DNA of 64,000 nucleotides from Phoenix dactylifera (lineage: Eukaryota > Streptophyta > Magnoliopsida > Arecales > Arecaceae): NCBI RefSeq assembly GCF_009389715.1, contig NC_052396.1, positions 16,802,170-16,866,169 on the forward strand, read 5' to 3'. Positions within the stretch are counted from its first letter, which is position 1. Every line of letters begins with the position of its first letter. The position numbers and the translations under genes are program-made. The notes under the pieces are model-generated. The model was not told the origin of the DNA. It worked only from the letters and a program-made list of their open reading frames with translations, and made no database searches. Below are positions 33,360 to 43,695 of this stretch, piece by piece.

Positions 33360-35366
33360 CTACACATACGGAAAGTATATTGCCAAACTATATATCATGA
33401 TACGTGCTATAAGCTCTTGTCGTATGCTCATATCTTTCAAATCAAGACGCGCTTTCAAGTTGTCTTTAGTCTTTCCATCAAGATTTAACAATGTTCCAAT
33501 CAAGTTATCACAAACATTCTTTTCTATGTGCATGACATCAAGATTATGTCGAAGAAGATTATACTCCCAATAAGGTAAATCAAAAAAAATACTCCTTTTT
33601 TTCCATAACTGTTTATGTGTAGAAGCAACCAATGTGTCATCATCATTTTCCTGTCCATATGCATTGTCATCATTCTCAAAAAAGTTAGCATCCTCTAAAA
33701 TCTCTGATATTAACCCTTCATTTAATGAGCTACCAACATCCTCCCTTCCCCTCTTCTTTAAACATTTGGAGACCTTACCAGGTATGTAATTTGTGCCATG
33801 CATTTGTCTAAGAACTTCGGTACCAGTTGGTGGAATAGGGGCAGAACGCAACTCTGTGGTACTATCAAACAGATCATTCTGAAATCGAAATGGATGGTTT
33901 GGTTCTAACCATCGACAATGGCCCATATAACAGAACTTTCCTCCATTTTTTAACCAATATGAATGGGTTGAATCTCCACAAGAAGGACATGCAATACGCC
34001 CCTTAGTGCTCCAACCGGATAAATTAGCATATGCAGGAAAATCATTAATAGTCCATATAAGAGCTGCACGCAATTTGAATGTTTGACCAGTAAAAGCATC
34101 AAATGCATCAATACCCTCCCATAACTGTTTCAATTCCTCTATTAAAGGCTGCAAAAAAACATCAATATCATTACCTGGGCCCTTATCACCTGGAATAACC
34201 ATTGACAAAATGAGTGAAGACTTTTTCATACACATCCATGGAGGTAAATTATATGAAACCAAAACAACCGGCCAAGTGCTGTATGTAGAACTCATAGTTC
34301 GAAAGGGATTAAACCCATCAGTAGCCAAACCCAGTCTGACACTGCGAGCATCAGAAGCAAATTCGGGATGCCTATCATCAAATGCTTTCCATGCGGGACT
34401 ATCCGCTGGGTGTCGTAACATTCCATCCTTTGTACGGCCTTCGTCATGCCATCTCATCGAGGAAGCCGTCTTCGGTGATGCAAACATCCTTTTCAATCTT
34501 GGTATAAGAGGAAAATACCTCAAAATTTTAGCCGGTTTTTTCTTAGTCGGTGCAGCATCCACTTCAGTCAACGAATCATTCTCGTCATCTTTATGTTTTC
34601 CCCAACGTGGGGTTCCACATATTCGGCACGACTCTTGGTTCCTATTTTCACCACGATATAAAATGCAGTCATTCGGACAACTGTGTATCTTCTCATATCC
34701 AAGGTCCAACTCTTTTATCAGTTTTTTGGCTTCGTATGAAGATGATGGCAGAGTAACACCTTCCGGAAATGCATCTTTTAATAATTGAAGAAGCATGGTA
34801 AAAGACTTGCTGGACCACCCATTCAAATATTTCAAATGTAATAAATGCAGAAGAAAAGAAATCTTCGTAAAATTCTTACAACCCGGATACAGTTCTTGAT
34901 CACAATCTTTCACCAAGTTATCATAATGAGCTGTGTCATTAGCATGTATAGATTCCTCAACATGCATGGACTGATCAATAACTGCACGCTCATCTTCTCC
35001 TACAGTTCTGATATTATGTCCAAGAGCATCTCTAAGTAGGCCCCTTATATCATCTTCTTCTACAGAATTTTGTTCCGTGTCACTACATCCAAAATTGAAG
35101 GTGTCTTCTAGATCGGAGGGTTGGTTACATGAAGGTATGAACTCTCCATGGATTACCCATTCAGTATAACCCTTTAGAAAACCATTCCATACCAAATGTT
35201 CTTCAACAATTTTTGGATCAAGAGCAGAACCGTTTACACATTTTTGACATGGACATAAAATCTTCCCGTTCATATTAGATTTCTCAAAAGCAAACTTAAT
35301 GAAATTCTGAACTCCATCCAAATATTCAGTACTAGATCTTAACTTATTTATCCAACTTTTGTCCAT
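33360..35366 (-). pseudogene. CACTA TNP2-type transposase, C-terminally truncated
   Basis: The 668-codon open frame starts at ATG 35366. The N-terminus (1-75, MDKSWINKLRSSTEYLDGV, CPCQKCVN) is the transposase-associated domain. A zinc-like CPNDCILYRG..CRICGTPRW block and the Transposase_21 core follow (MRWHDEGRTKDGMLRHPAD, WPVVLVSYNLPPWMCMK, DAFTGQTFKLRAALIWTIND, SGWSTKGRIACPSCG), up to HNLDVMHIEKNVCDNLIGTL. Complete TNP2 proteins are much longer and continue into DUF4218/DUF4216; here the frame ends just after RLDLKDM. Known TNP2/TNPD proteins cut at the CACTA ends. This copy is presumably inactive, although its remaining frame is open throughout. Confidence 0.92.
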
Positions 35367-36718
35367 TCTATTAGAATACCGATTGAACTGCAGTTTTTAA
35401 AAAAAAGATAAACAAAATTAAGTAAAATGCAACAGAAGAAGTATATTATGCAGCTGAATGGAATGAGAATGAGAAAGAGAAAGGTTACCACTCAGCAAGA
35501 AAATCTTAAGCATTTGTTGAAGGTCTTGCAGAGGTCTCATGATTTTCAACAAGAAAATAAACACATTTGCAGCATGGATGTGAGGCAAGACGTGGTGCAA
35601 CATGGCATGGTGTCATGTGAGATCTGGCACATCTAAAGGCCTCAAGCATGATTTTTGTTTCTTTTTTCTTTCTTGTTTGTTCATATTGTGCTTTCTCTCA
35701 CTCAAAAAAGAGTGTTAAGTTTTCATATATAAACTAGCTTTGCATCAATAAGTAAATACATGCAGCATCAAGATTTAATCATAGTAAATTATAAATGGGT
35801 GTTAAACCTTAAATTTCTTCTTCAACAAGTTCTTGCTCCAAAAATCTCCTTTTGCAAGCTTGTGCTCCAAAGCTGCTGGTGCTTTCTATGCAATTTCTTG
35901 ACTCTCAGGTGCCCAAAAAGCTGCTGGCAGTTTTTTCACTAATACCAGTAACCTGTATGTGCAGTATCAACTTTTCAGCAGCCTAAGATTTTACATGTAA
36001 TGTGACAGCAAATTGAATTAAAAAAGCTGTTACTGATGATCATGCAATCTATTATTTTCCTACACATTACCAAAAGATTTGTACATTAGAACTAAAACAA
36101 GCAGGCTGAAAAAGACTGCAAACACATTGATGTCATCGGCATTTCAAGGTCAACATAAAGCAAAATCAGGTGGTTTCGGATTGCATCTCATACAGAGATA
36201 TTTAGATCTTTTGCATAACTAACAAAAAAAATCAGGTTATATCCATCTGAACAATCAAGTTTAGGGAAACTTATTTAACTCAATGATATATGATAAAAAA
36301 ATAGTAAATTTTAGGTTTAACTTTATCTTAATGAATGAGAATAAAGGAGGAAGAACCACTTATGCATTTTATTAATTGTAATTCCAGCATCCGTTGCTTT
36401 CTCTATAGATCAGGAATTGGATACTTTCTGATATAGATGGGCATTTTACATTTCCAAAATCACATTGGGCACACATATGCATCTGATAAATTCAAGAAAA
36501 GACCAAGCTTCAAAAATGATAAACTATAATTTCATCCATATATAATTATGTATACTTTGCAACACCTTCAATTGAATATGCCAAGTATTGCAATCTTGAA
36601 TACAAACCCAGGCAGCATGCTCTTAAGAGAGCAGATTTGCTATAATGACAACTCTAGACATTACGCTTTACCAATGCTATGAATTATTTAAAAAACAAAA
36701 AAAAAAAAGTCGAAGCCT
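35367..36718. other. CACTA 5' region, unassigned
   Basis: This is AT-rich DNA upstream of the TNP2 start codon with no supported coding frame. It could be a leader intron of the transposase transcript. Nothing else is recognised. Confidence 0.35.
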
Positions 36719-37060
36719 TTAGAAGGTCAAAACCAAGTAATATAATTTTACAATATCTACTGATCTTAATGAGAGCCAGAACAAGCAAAATTTAGACCAC
36801 ATTATAAGCTGATATATAACAGTCCAAGACCAGTGGCAAATAAGAGAGAGATGGGTCATAGATTTCATTTTCATGCTTCCATAAAAGAAATCCCACTTAG
36901 GATCCCATTTTCCATGCGAGCGTCGAGCGACGACAATAGGTCTTCGGATCATAGGCACCATGTCTCCTTCTTTGAACGATCTGGACCTGCTTATCGAAAG
37001 CCTGAGCCATGTATGAATGGTAGAACGATTCCATGAGAAATTTACAGGTCTTTTACACAA
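36719..37060 (-). mobile_element. Possible Ty3/gypsy fossil scrap inside the CACTA element
   Basis: A short minus-strand stretch contains FKEGDMVPMIRRPIVVARRS and GKWDPKW, reminiscent of the region after integrase in plant gypsy polyproteins. It is a broken fragment without terminal repeats. The assignment rests on this motif alone. Confidence 0.3.
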
Positions 37061-37739
37061 GCAAAAAAAAATCCAATCTTATCATGCAAGTATATGTTCT
37101 ATAAATTCAACCCTGGATAGTTGGAAAAAAGTTGAAAGATCATGGTTGCAGCTCTCAGGCAACTAGGTGATCCATTAACCAATTACATGAAACTTAACTC
37201 TCCAAATATTTCTCGTTTTTTACGAAAACAAAGCATAACACAAGCAACAAACTGTAAACACATGAAATAAATATTTCTCGTTTTTTTTCAAAATGCAGAA
37301 ACGAAGCCAAGATAAAAATTAATCCATCATCAATCAATAGAAAAGTTCGCAAAGACATATTCTCCAAATAACAACTACTGTAACTCCAAAGGGTTAAAAA
37401 CAGAAACAAAAAAAACCGGAGAGAGGGAGAGAGAAGGAAACAGATAGAATTACTGATTGGTGCAAAACGGGGGGAGAAGCCCCTGAGATTAGAACTATCA
37501 ACGCACATAGAGATCCCAATGCTCCAATAGCAGGGCCTCAAAAGATCAATTACAGAAGATCCCCCAACCCATTCTCTGTGCTGAGAAGAGGAGTGAGAAG
37601 CTCTGATTAACAGAGCATTCCTCAGGAAGAGAGAAAGTGACAGAGAACAGGAAGAGAATGCAAGCGAAGAGAGCAAACAAAAATATGAGATTGAAAGCAT
37701 CAAGAATTCACCCCGAACGAGATAGAAAGATAGAACTAG
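37061..37739. other. CACTA 5' region, unassigned
   Basis: No gene is recognised. The composition becomes purine-rich toward 37700, which on the minus strand looks like an intron or leader rather than coding sequence. Confidence 0.3.
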
Positions 37740-38345
37740 AAGACGAAGTCAATTTACCAGGAAGTAGAGGAGCGCGACCTCGATCGCCCGCCGACGAGCT
37801 TTTCTCCGACGGCAAGCTAGCGATCAAGCCGGCGATTAAGACAGCAAGCCGATATCCGATCGGTAGAAGGAACGGGGACCCGACTAGGGAGACGCCGGCG
37901 GAGATCGAGACGGAGATCTCCGGATCGCCGGAGCCCTAGCCGAGGAGGAGAGCGGTGCGTTAAAGCGAAAGGGTTCCGATAGCAGGGCACCAGATCGGAA
38001 AAGAGCTCTCGAGAGAAAATAACACTTAAATAAGCTCGATCAAGGCTTATACAAAAGAAGAGGAGAAGGAGCGTGTTGAGGAAGGAGGAGAAGGAGGAGA
38101 ACAAGCGAGACGGAGGGAGAGAATGGAGTAGGAGAAACTACCTCGGGCGGAGCGCGCGTTGGGGTCGGTCGGTCGACGCCGGAGAGGAGGTAGGCCTTCT
38201 GGAACGTGGCCGTTGGCGTCAAGGAAGTCCGATTCGTGGCTTTCAGCCGCCGGAGAGGAGGGAGATGGGGGCAGCGCCGGAGACGAAGGCAAGGGCAGCG
38301 CCGGAGACGAAGGCAAGGGGTATCGGGAGTAGCTAGGGCAAGAAT
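37740..38345 (-). promoter_or_regulatory. GC-rich leader/promoter-like segment of the CACTA element
   Basis: This roughly 600-bp GC- and CpG-rich segment lies inside the element's 5' end and stands out from the AT-rich interior. Near 37930 the minus strand reads ggctagggctccggcgatcc, like a plant 5' UTR, followed by a possible splice donor near 37760 (CCTG|GTAAAT). It may be the transposase promoter and first leader exon, or another captured host segment. Neither reading can be proven here. Confidence 0.35.
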
Positions 38346-38378
38346 GCGGGCTTGGGGTCGGGCGCTGCGTATTAAGGG

Positions 38379-38569
38379 GGCCTTGGCGACGCTTATAAGC
38401 GTCGTTTTAGCCTCAAGTCTACGACGACGCGTTTAAGCGTCGTCCAATTCTTCAAATTTCCCACGCTCCCCAAAAGCGTCGGGAAAGGTTGGCGCGGGAG
38501 CAGGAAATGCCGACGCTTTCCCTTAGCGTCGGCATTTAAGCGTCGGCTTTTCACACTTTTACTGTAGTG
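38379..38569. repeat. CACTA 5' terminal and subterminal repeat region
   Basis: Palindromic gacgctt..aagcgtc units occur at about 38387, 38424, 38470 and 38510-38548, followed by the terminal TACTGTAGTG. This is the counterpart of the cluster at 30613-30925. Confidence 0.8.
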
Positions 38570-40080
38570 GGAGTGCCCTGTTGAGGGCTAAGTATGATGC
38601 TTATACGATGATGGGGGAGCTCCAAGCTGGTCGGCGATCGTCCTTCGTATGGAGGGAGGTCTGCACCCACATACCGCTGGTGCAGGCAGCGGTCCGGTGG
38701 GCAGTGGGGGATGGGCGTTCTATAGATGTCTTGGAGGACAGTTGGGTGCATGAGCAGGCTCTTAGCCGCGCGTCGACTTTTTTTGATCCTTTGAGGCTAG
38801 AGGGCCATCGGGTTAGCGATCTGATCGTTCCGAGCCAGGGCAGGTGGGATGAGGCATTGATTCGGATGGTCTTTGGGAGGCAGTTGGCTGAGATGATCAT
38901 GGCCATTCCACTTCCCGCGATGGACGTGGTAGATAGGTTGGTATGGGCAGCTACAGGCAGGCCGAGCGTACGTTTCACAGGCATCCGAGAGGCTATGGGA
39001 GGGAAGGCAGTGAGGCAGATGGATGGGAGGTGGATCTGGAGATTGCACATTCATCCCCGGGTGGCCATGTTTCTTTGGAAAGTGGCCTGGGGCTGCTTAC
39101 CCATGAGGGGCGTGTTGGCCGGGAGGGGCATGGGGATCAGTCCGAGTTGTGCCTGGTGCTCGGAATGGGAGGAGTTCATCACTCATGTGCTGCTTAGTTA
39201 TGATCAGGTAGTACAGATTTGGAGTTGTGCAGGATTGTTTTAGGGGCAGGTCAGCCGATCTGTGGACGACTTTTTACTTCGGTTGAGGGGAGCGGTGCGG
39301 CGACCACAGACGTTGGAGTGGGGGATTTGACTGGCCTATGTAGTATATCATATATGGTTAGACAGAAATGCCAGAATTTTCGATGATAGACGGAAACCCC
39401 TGTGGCGTATTGTTGAGAGGGCCCACATCCAGACGGCTGAGATCATCAGAGCTACCTCACCGAGTTCATTTAGGATGGCTAGAGACATCTGGGACCCCCG
39501 CTCAGTAGCTTTAGCGTCAGCTTCAGTGCTCAGGTTTCTTCTTATCTCTTGAGAGTCCCCACTCTTCGGCTACCTAAAGGTGAATTTCAATGGTAGCAGC
39601 CCATGAGTTGGTGGTGGGGCGGTGTAGATTTTATGATCAGAGGCCACGACTCACAGCTGATTGCTGATGGTGGGCGACGGATCGATGGGTTCTTAGCTAT
39701 AGGGATGGAGCTCAGGGCAGCATGGGAGGGGGTCTCCTATGCGAGACGGAGGTTAGGGGCCGAGCACATTATCTTGGAGGGTGGCTCGGCCACAGTGATC
39801 GATTGGATACAGGAGGAGGGATGGAGGGGGGATGGCAGTCCCTTGTTGTGCGACATCAGGTTGATGCTGAGAGATTGCAGTGCTTTTCAAATAGTGCACG
39901 TGTACCGGAAAGCGAATAGGGCCGCAGATTGGGTTGCATCTTACGTTGCGCAGCACTCTGGAGAGATACTTTGGCCGCACCGGGAGGCCCTCCCTCGCTT
40001 CTAAGCCAGGTTCTAGTCTCTGGTTCTATTGGCATGTCCTACACTAGAGCAGGATGAGGTGCTGTTGTACTCAAAAAAAA

Positions 40081-40473
40081 AGAAGGCAACTCAGTCTGCG
40101 GCCCTGTTCATCTCTAAATATACATGTACTGTCTGGAAGGTGTTATAGTTCGCCATCAACCATAAGTTGTGCGGGGCAAAGAGTTCTCATCCCCCTTCGC
40201 CCTTTCTTCTGTATCCTCTCGATCATTATGATAGAGTTTTTTTTGAAAAAAATATGCGCAATTTTAGTACATGTTTTGCATAAGCGATGCCCTCCCATGC
40301 TCTGATTCTTTGACGATCCACGTTACCGCGGAGAGTTTATTCTCATGGATAAATTATCGATGGTGCAGCGTCGTCGGATGAACCATTTGATTGCGTAGCA
40401 TTGAGAGGGTGGTCGTATATGAAAAAACACGGAAAATATTATCCAATGCCGGAGAGAGAAGAGTACTGTAGCG
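40081..40473. repeat. Duplicated unit, right copy, between LINE and inverted-repeat element
   Basis: 40220-40473 matches 13245-13505 at about 87% by eye, including gagttttttttgaaaaaaat and cgcggagagtttattctcat. It begins with the right target duplication of the interrupted LINE (40081-40089). No gene is seen. Confidence 0.75.
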
Positions 40474-42573
40474 GAACAAAAATCTTATGGGGCACGTACC
40501 ATACTAGATCGTATGGTACGCGCTCCTACTTCGGCCACGTTAATATTTTATATGAATCTCAAAAAAGCAGTTTGCGATCTATTTAAGTCGGCAAACCTAT
40601 CTTATGAGAGTTTGAGTGGGACGCAGCTTGGAGTTTGAGCTATAAGTAATAGCCTGGGAATTTTAACGTCAGCAAACCTATTTAGATACCCGACATGTTT
40701 GACATTACCACCATGTTCATCTCGTTGGCCTTCCGATGACCACAGCTTTTCTTTTGTTTTTGGTACAAGATAGCTACAGTTGGTGCCTCGCAAGCTAAAT
40801 TTTGAGAAAAAGTATGGGTATTTAACTAGAAGTCTTTACTTAACATAATTATTCATATTTCATTTTTAAGTTTTAAAAGATATAGTGAACATATCTACTG
40901 GAGCTCACTAAGTTTTTATTTGCATTGCAGGTAATTGATTGGAAAGAGGTTGCCGCTTGGATTATGCGTACCCTTTTTTGTTCATTAGAAACTTTTAGTT
41001 GTAAACATCTCTCCATTTTTGGCATTTGTGTATGCATTAATGTGAGATGAATATACCATTTTTTCTGCTAGGTGTGTATCATTTGGCCATACAGTGTGTA
41101 CTGCTGAACACGCATATATTGATATACCTGAAAATATGTATTGAATCGATGCTTAGTATGTATTAGTAAAGCTTAAAGTGTGCATCAAGAAGTCGATGAG
41201 TGTGCATCACTTAGTCATGTGGTGTGTACTGGTAAACACCAAGTTGTCGAAATTGTGTATCGATATAATTAAAGGTATGTATTGAAACTTGGATGACCAT
41301 TCTGCTATGTATGTATCATTTTGCCATGCAGTGTGCACTGCTGAACACCATGATCTAAAAAGTATGTATTGATATACCTAAAGGTATGTATTGGATCGAT
41401 GCTTAGTATGTATTAGTAAAGTTTAAAGTGTGTATCAAGAAGCTGATGAGTGTGTATCACTTAGCAATGTGGTGTGCACTGGTGAACACTAAGTTGTTGA
41501 AACTGTGTAACGATATAATTAAAGGTATGTATTAAAACTTAGATGGCCATTTTTCTAATGTGTATCATTTGGCCATGCAGTGTACACTGCTAAACACCAT
41601 GATCTCGAAAGTATGTATCGATATGCTTAAAGATATGTATTAGATCGATGCTTAGTATGTATTAGTAAAGCTTAAAGTGTGTATCAAGAAGCCGGTGAGT
41701 ATATATCACTTAGTCATGTATTATGTATCAATTTACTAAAAGATAGATATTGGGATGTTGGATGAATATATTACCAAATGTGTATCAACTAGCCGTATAG
41801 TGAATACCATATTTTTCAAACTGGTCATATAATGTATTACTTCAAAAGAGATGCAAAAGTTTTACATTCCTTGAAATAGATAACAAATTCAGTAAAAACC
41901 TAAGAAGAGTATTAACCAAATACTAACATTCTATTGTATATTGAAATTTATCCAACTTTATAAAAAATTGAGAACCCTCTAATAAAAGGAAAGAAATATA
42001 TAATAGAATATATGAAAGAAATAGACAGCAACGCAAGATATTTAAACAATGTATCCAAGTCTGTATCTGTTGTATGAGTTAAACTGCCGGACAATAAGAG
42101 ATGTTTAGATGTTTGTATAATAATAAAATATAGATAAAATATAAATAACATCCCCCTCCCCCAACCGTGGAATGTCTCCTCACCCATCCTTGGAACGTCT
42201 TCTAAACTTGGTCGTTGCTTCTTTTCCACGTACCAAAAAAAATGTAGCTATCTTGTACCAAAAAAATAAAAGAAAAGCTATGGTCATCAGAAGCCCATTA
42301 CTTCTTTTTCTCGTACAAAAAAAAAAGAACTCAAAGTTTAGCTGTGGTCATCGGAAGGCCAACAGGATGAACATGGTGGTAATGTCAAACGTGCCAGGTA
42401 TCTAAATAGATTTGCCGACATTAAAATTCCCAGGCTGTTACTTATATCTTACTCAAACTCCAAGCCGGGTCCCACTCAAACTCCCATAAAACAGGTTTGC
42501 CGACTTAAATACGTCGCAATCTATTTTTTTGACATTCGTGTAAAATATTAACGTGGCTGAAACTCATATGATT
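40474..42573. mobile_element. Element with long terminal inverted repeats (foldback/MULE-like)
   Basis: The left arm (about 40474-40795) and the right arm (about 42240-42573) are reverse complements with roughly 80-85% identity. They share blocks such as cacgttaatatttta, aagtcggcaaacct, gtttgagtgggac and tttgacattaccaccatgtt. The interior is non-coding and holds a tandem repeat. The corresponding place in the other duplication copy (13506-13564) lacks it, which supports an insertion. The left arm alone has a 9-bp hairpin stem, gtaccatac/gtatggtac (40496-40519). No target duplication or transposase was found, so the class (Mutator-like or foldback) is open. Confidence 0.7.
41075..41735. repeat. 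Tandem repeat, unit about 240 bp, nearly three copies
   Basis: Units begin at about 41075, 41312 and 41561 (tgtatcatttggccat-like) and share gatgcttagtatgtattagt and gtgtatcaagaag. Each unit is itself a diverged dimer of roughly 118 bp, since tgtgtatcatttggccat and gtgtgcatcacttagtcatg are related. Neighbouring units are about 90% alike by eye. There is no coding frame. Confidence 0.85.
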
Positions 42574-42699
42574 TTTGTTTTTGAAAATTAGACAGCTTGG
42601 AGCCCACATTGTGCTTTTTTTTTTTTTGTTAAAAACATCATTACATATGGTTGTCACATGGGTACAGCCAGACAAATCAAAAGTAGATCTGCACACCTT
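42574..42699. repeat. Duplicated unit, right copy, LINE-tail-like flank
   Basis: This matches 13565-13716 (tttgaaaattagacagcttg; gtcacatgggtacagccaga). It looks like the 3' tail of an older minus-strand LINE. It ends in gcacaccttt (42690-42699), the left target duplication of the LINE at 42700-43651. Confidence 0.7.
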
Positions 42700-43651
42700 T
42701 TTTTTTTATGAAGACAGTAATTCATATAGTTCTAACGTGAGCACAACCTGCCAAATCAGAAGAAAGCAAAAAGTACAAATGGGGCGGAAGCTCTACTGTG
42801 GATGTTTAGCGGAACTCTCCGGAATGCTATGCAACATAGGAAGCGACCCAGTCTACTACCCTGTTTGCCTTTCGGAAAACGTGTACAGCCTGAAACTCAT
42901 CCATCTCTATAGCCAACCGGCAAGTCTCCCAAATAAGTGGGTGACCATCTCTGTATCTATCCGCACCCCGGATCCAAGCGATAACAATAGAAGAGTCCCC
43001 CTCAAGGTACACCCGTCCGACCCCGAGCACCCGTCTCGCATAAGATATGCCGACCCAGGCTGCCCACAGCTCTGCTCCAGCAATAGTGAGCCTGGTGGGA
43101 AGGCAGCCCCAGGCCATCTTCCAAATAAAGAGCGCCACCCGCGGGTGAATCCGCATCCGCCAAATCTATCCTCCCTCAATCCATCTAGCTAGCTCCCCAC
43201 TGAAAAGAGCCTGTAGATCCCTAGCTCGCACCTGTGATCGGCCCGACGGCGCCTAGACCAACCTGTCAAACTCCCCCTGCAATGGCACCGGGAGACCCAA
43301 AATCATCTCTGCCAACAGTACCCTAAACACCTCTCGAACCAACCCCCTCCCTCCACCTGCTCTCCTCTGGGTTCAACAGGTCATTGACCCTCTGGCCCAC
43401 TAAGCGCACCGAGTCCACCATGGTCGGCATACGGCTGATCGGCACTGCGGTCACCCAACAGTCCTCCAAGACATCAATGGAGCGGCCATCACCAATAGCC
43501 CATCTAATCTCCGATAGGACCACCCCTGCTCTGGCACACATGTCCCTCCACACCGGAGAGTAGTGGCGGGCAGCTCTCACTGGCACCAAATCCCCATACT
43601 TGGCCCTCATCAGTGAGGACCACATACTATCCGGCTCCATGACATATCCAG
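42700..43651 (-). mobile_element. Short 5'-truncated LINE upstream of P450 copy 2
   Basis: This is a 952-bp minus-strand LINE fragment with the 10-bp target duplication gcacaccttt (42690-42699 and 43652-43661) and a T-run at the left junction marking its poly(A) tail. It encodes the zf-RVT region (RWAIGDGRSIDVLEDCW) and the end of RNase H (AELWAAWVGISYARR, LEGDSSIVIAWIRG, ADWVASYVA-like). An internal deletion fuses GCLPT of zf-RVT directly to RNase H. P450 copy 1 keeps the uninterrupted target site at 13707-13716. Confidence 0.92.
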
Positions 43652-43695
43652 GCACACCTTTGGCGGACGTCGTCCGGATGAGTTTGAGGCCTAAA

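Larger units (their letters stand above)
30613..38569 (-). mobile_element. CACTA (En/Spm) transposon carrying host gene fragments
   Basis: This is a 7957-bp DNA transposon. It starts CACTACAA (30613) and ends in TACTGTAGTG (38569), giving CACTA terminal inverted repeats. It is flanked by the 3-bp target duplication gga (30610-30612 and 38570-38572). Subterminal regions carry palindromic units of the type ccgacgcttttaagcgtcgg. The transposase genes read on the minus strand, so the element's 5' end is at 38569. The TNP2 gene lacks its C-terminal half, so the copy is probably non-autonomous. Exon pieces of two host genes lie 3' of the transposase, which makes it Pack-CACTA-like. Restoring the gga target gives a continuous LINE reading frame across the insertion. 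Confidence 0.95.
30450..40080 (+). mobile_element. 5'-truncated LINE split by a CACTA transposon
   Basis: This is a plus-strand LINE fragment of about 1.67 kb once the CACTA insert and its 3-bp duplication are removed. It is flanked by agaaggcaa (30441-30449 and 40081-40089) and ends in a short A-run (40073-40080). The left piece (30450-30612) encodes the end of the RT region (HLMAWKVVCQP, RFILEPDCLW). The right piece (38573-40080) resumes exactly there with SALLRAKYDA, then zf-RVT (HPRVAMFLWKVAWGCLP) and a decayed RNase H region (AIGMELRAAWEGVSYARR). The frame is lost after about 39240, so the copy is dead. Confidence 0.9.

Noticed and set aside
37194-38316. Protein-coding genes in the 5' part of the CACTA element
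   Set aside because: Frames such as those at 37194-37703 and 38047-38316 are low-complexity (Leu/Ser/Pro-rich) without motifs; a leader or intron is more likely.
41075-41735. CRISPR-like array
   Set aside because: The units are about 240 bp, directly adjacent with no unique spacers of 25-50 bp, and the setting is a plant nuclear genome.
43600-43695. Upstream extension of the CYP94D copy-2 reading frame
   Set aside because: The extra residues come from LINE sequence before the target duplication; copy 1 lacks them, and the CYP94 N-terminus starts naturally at 43696.
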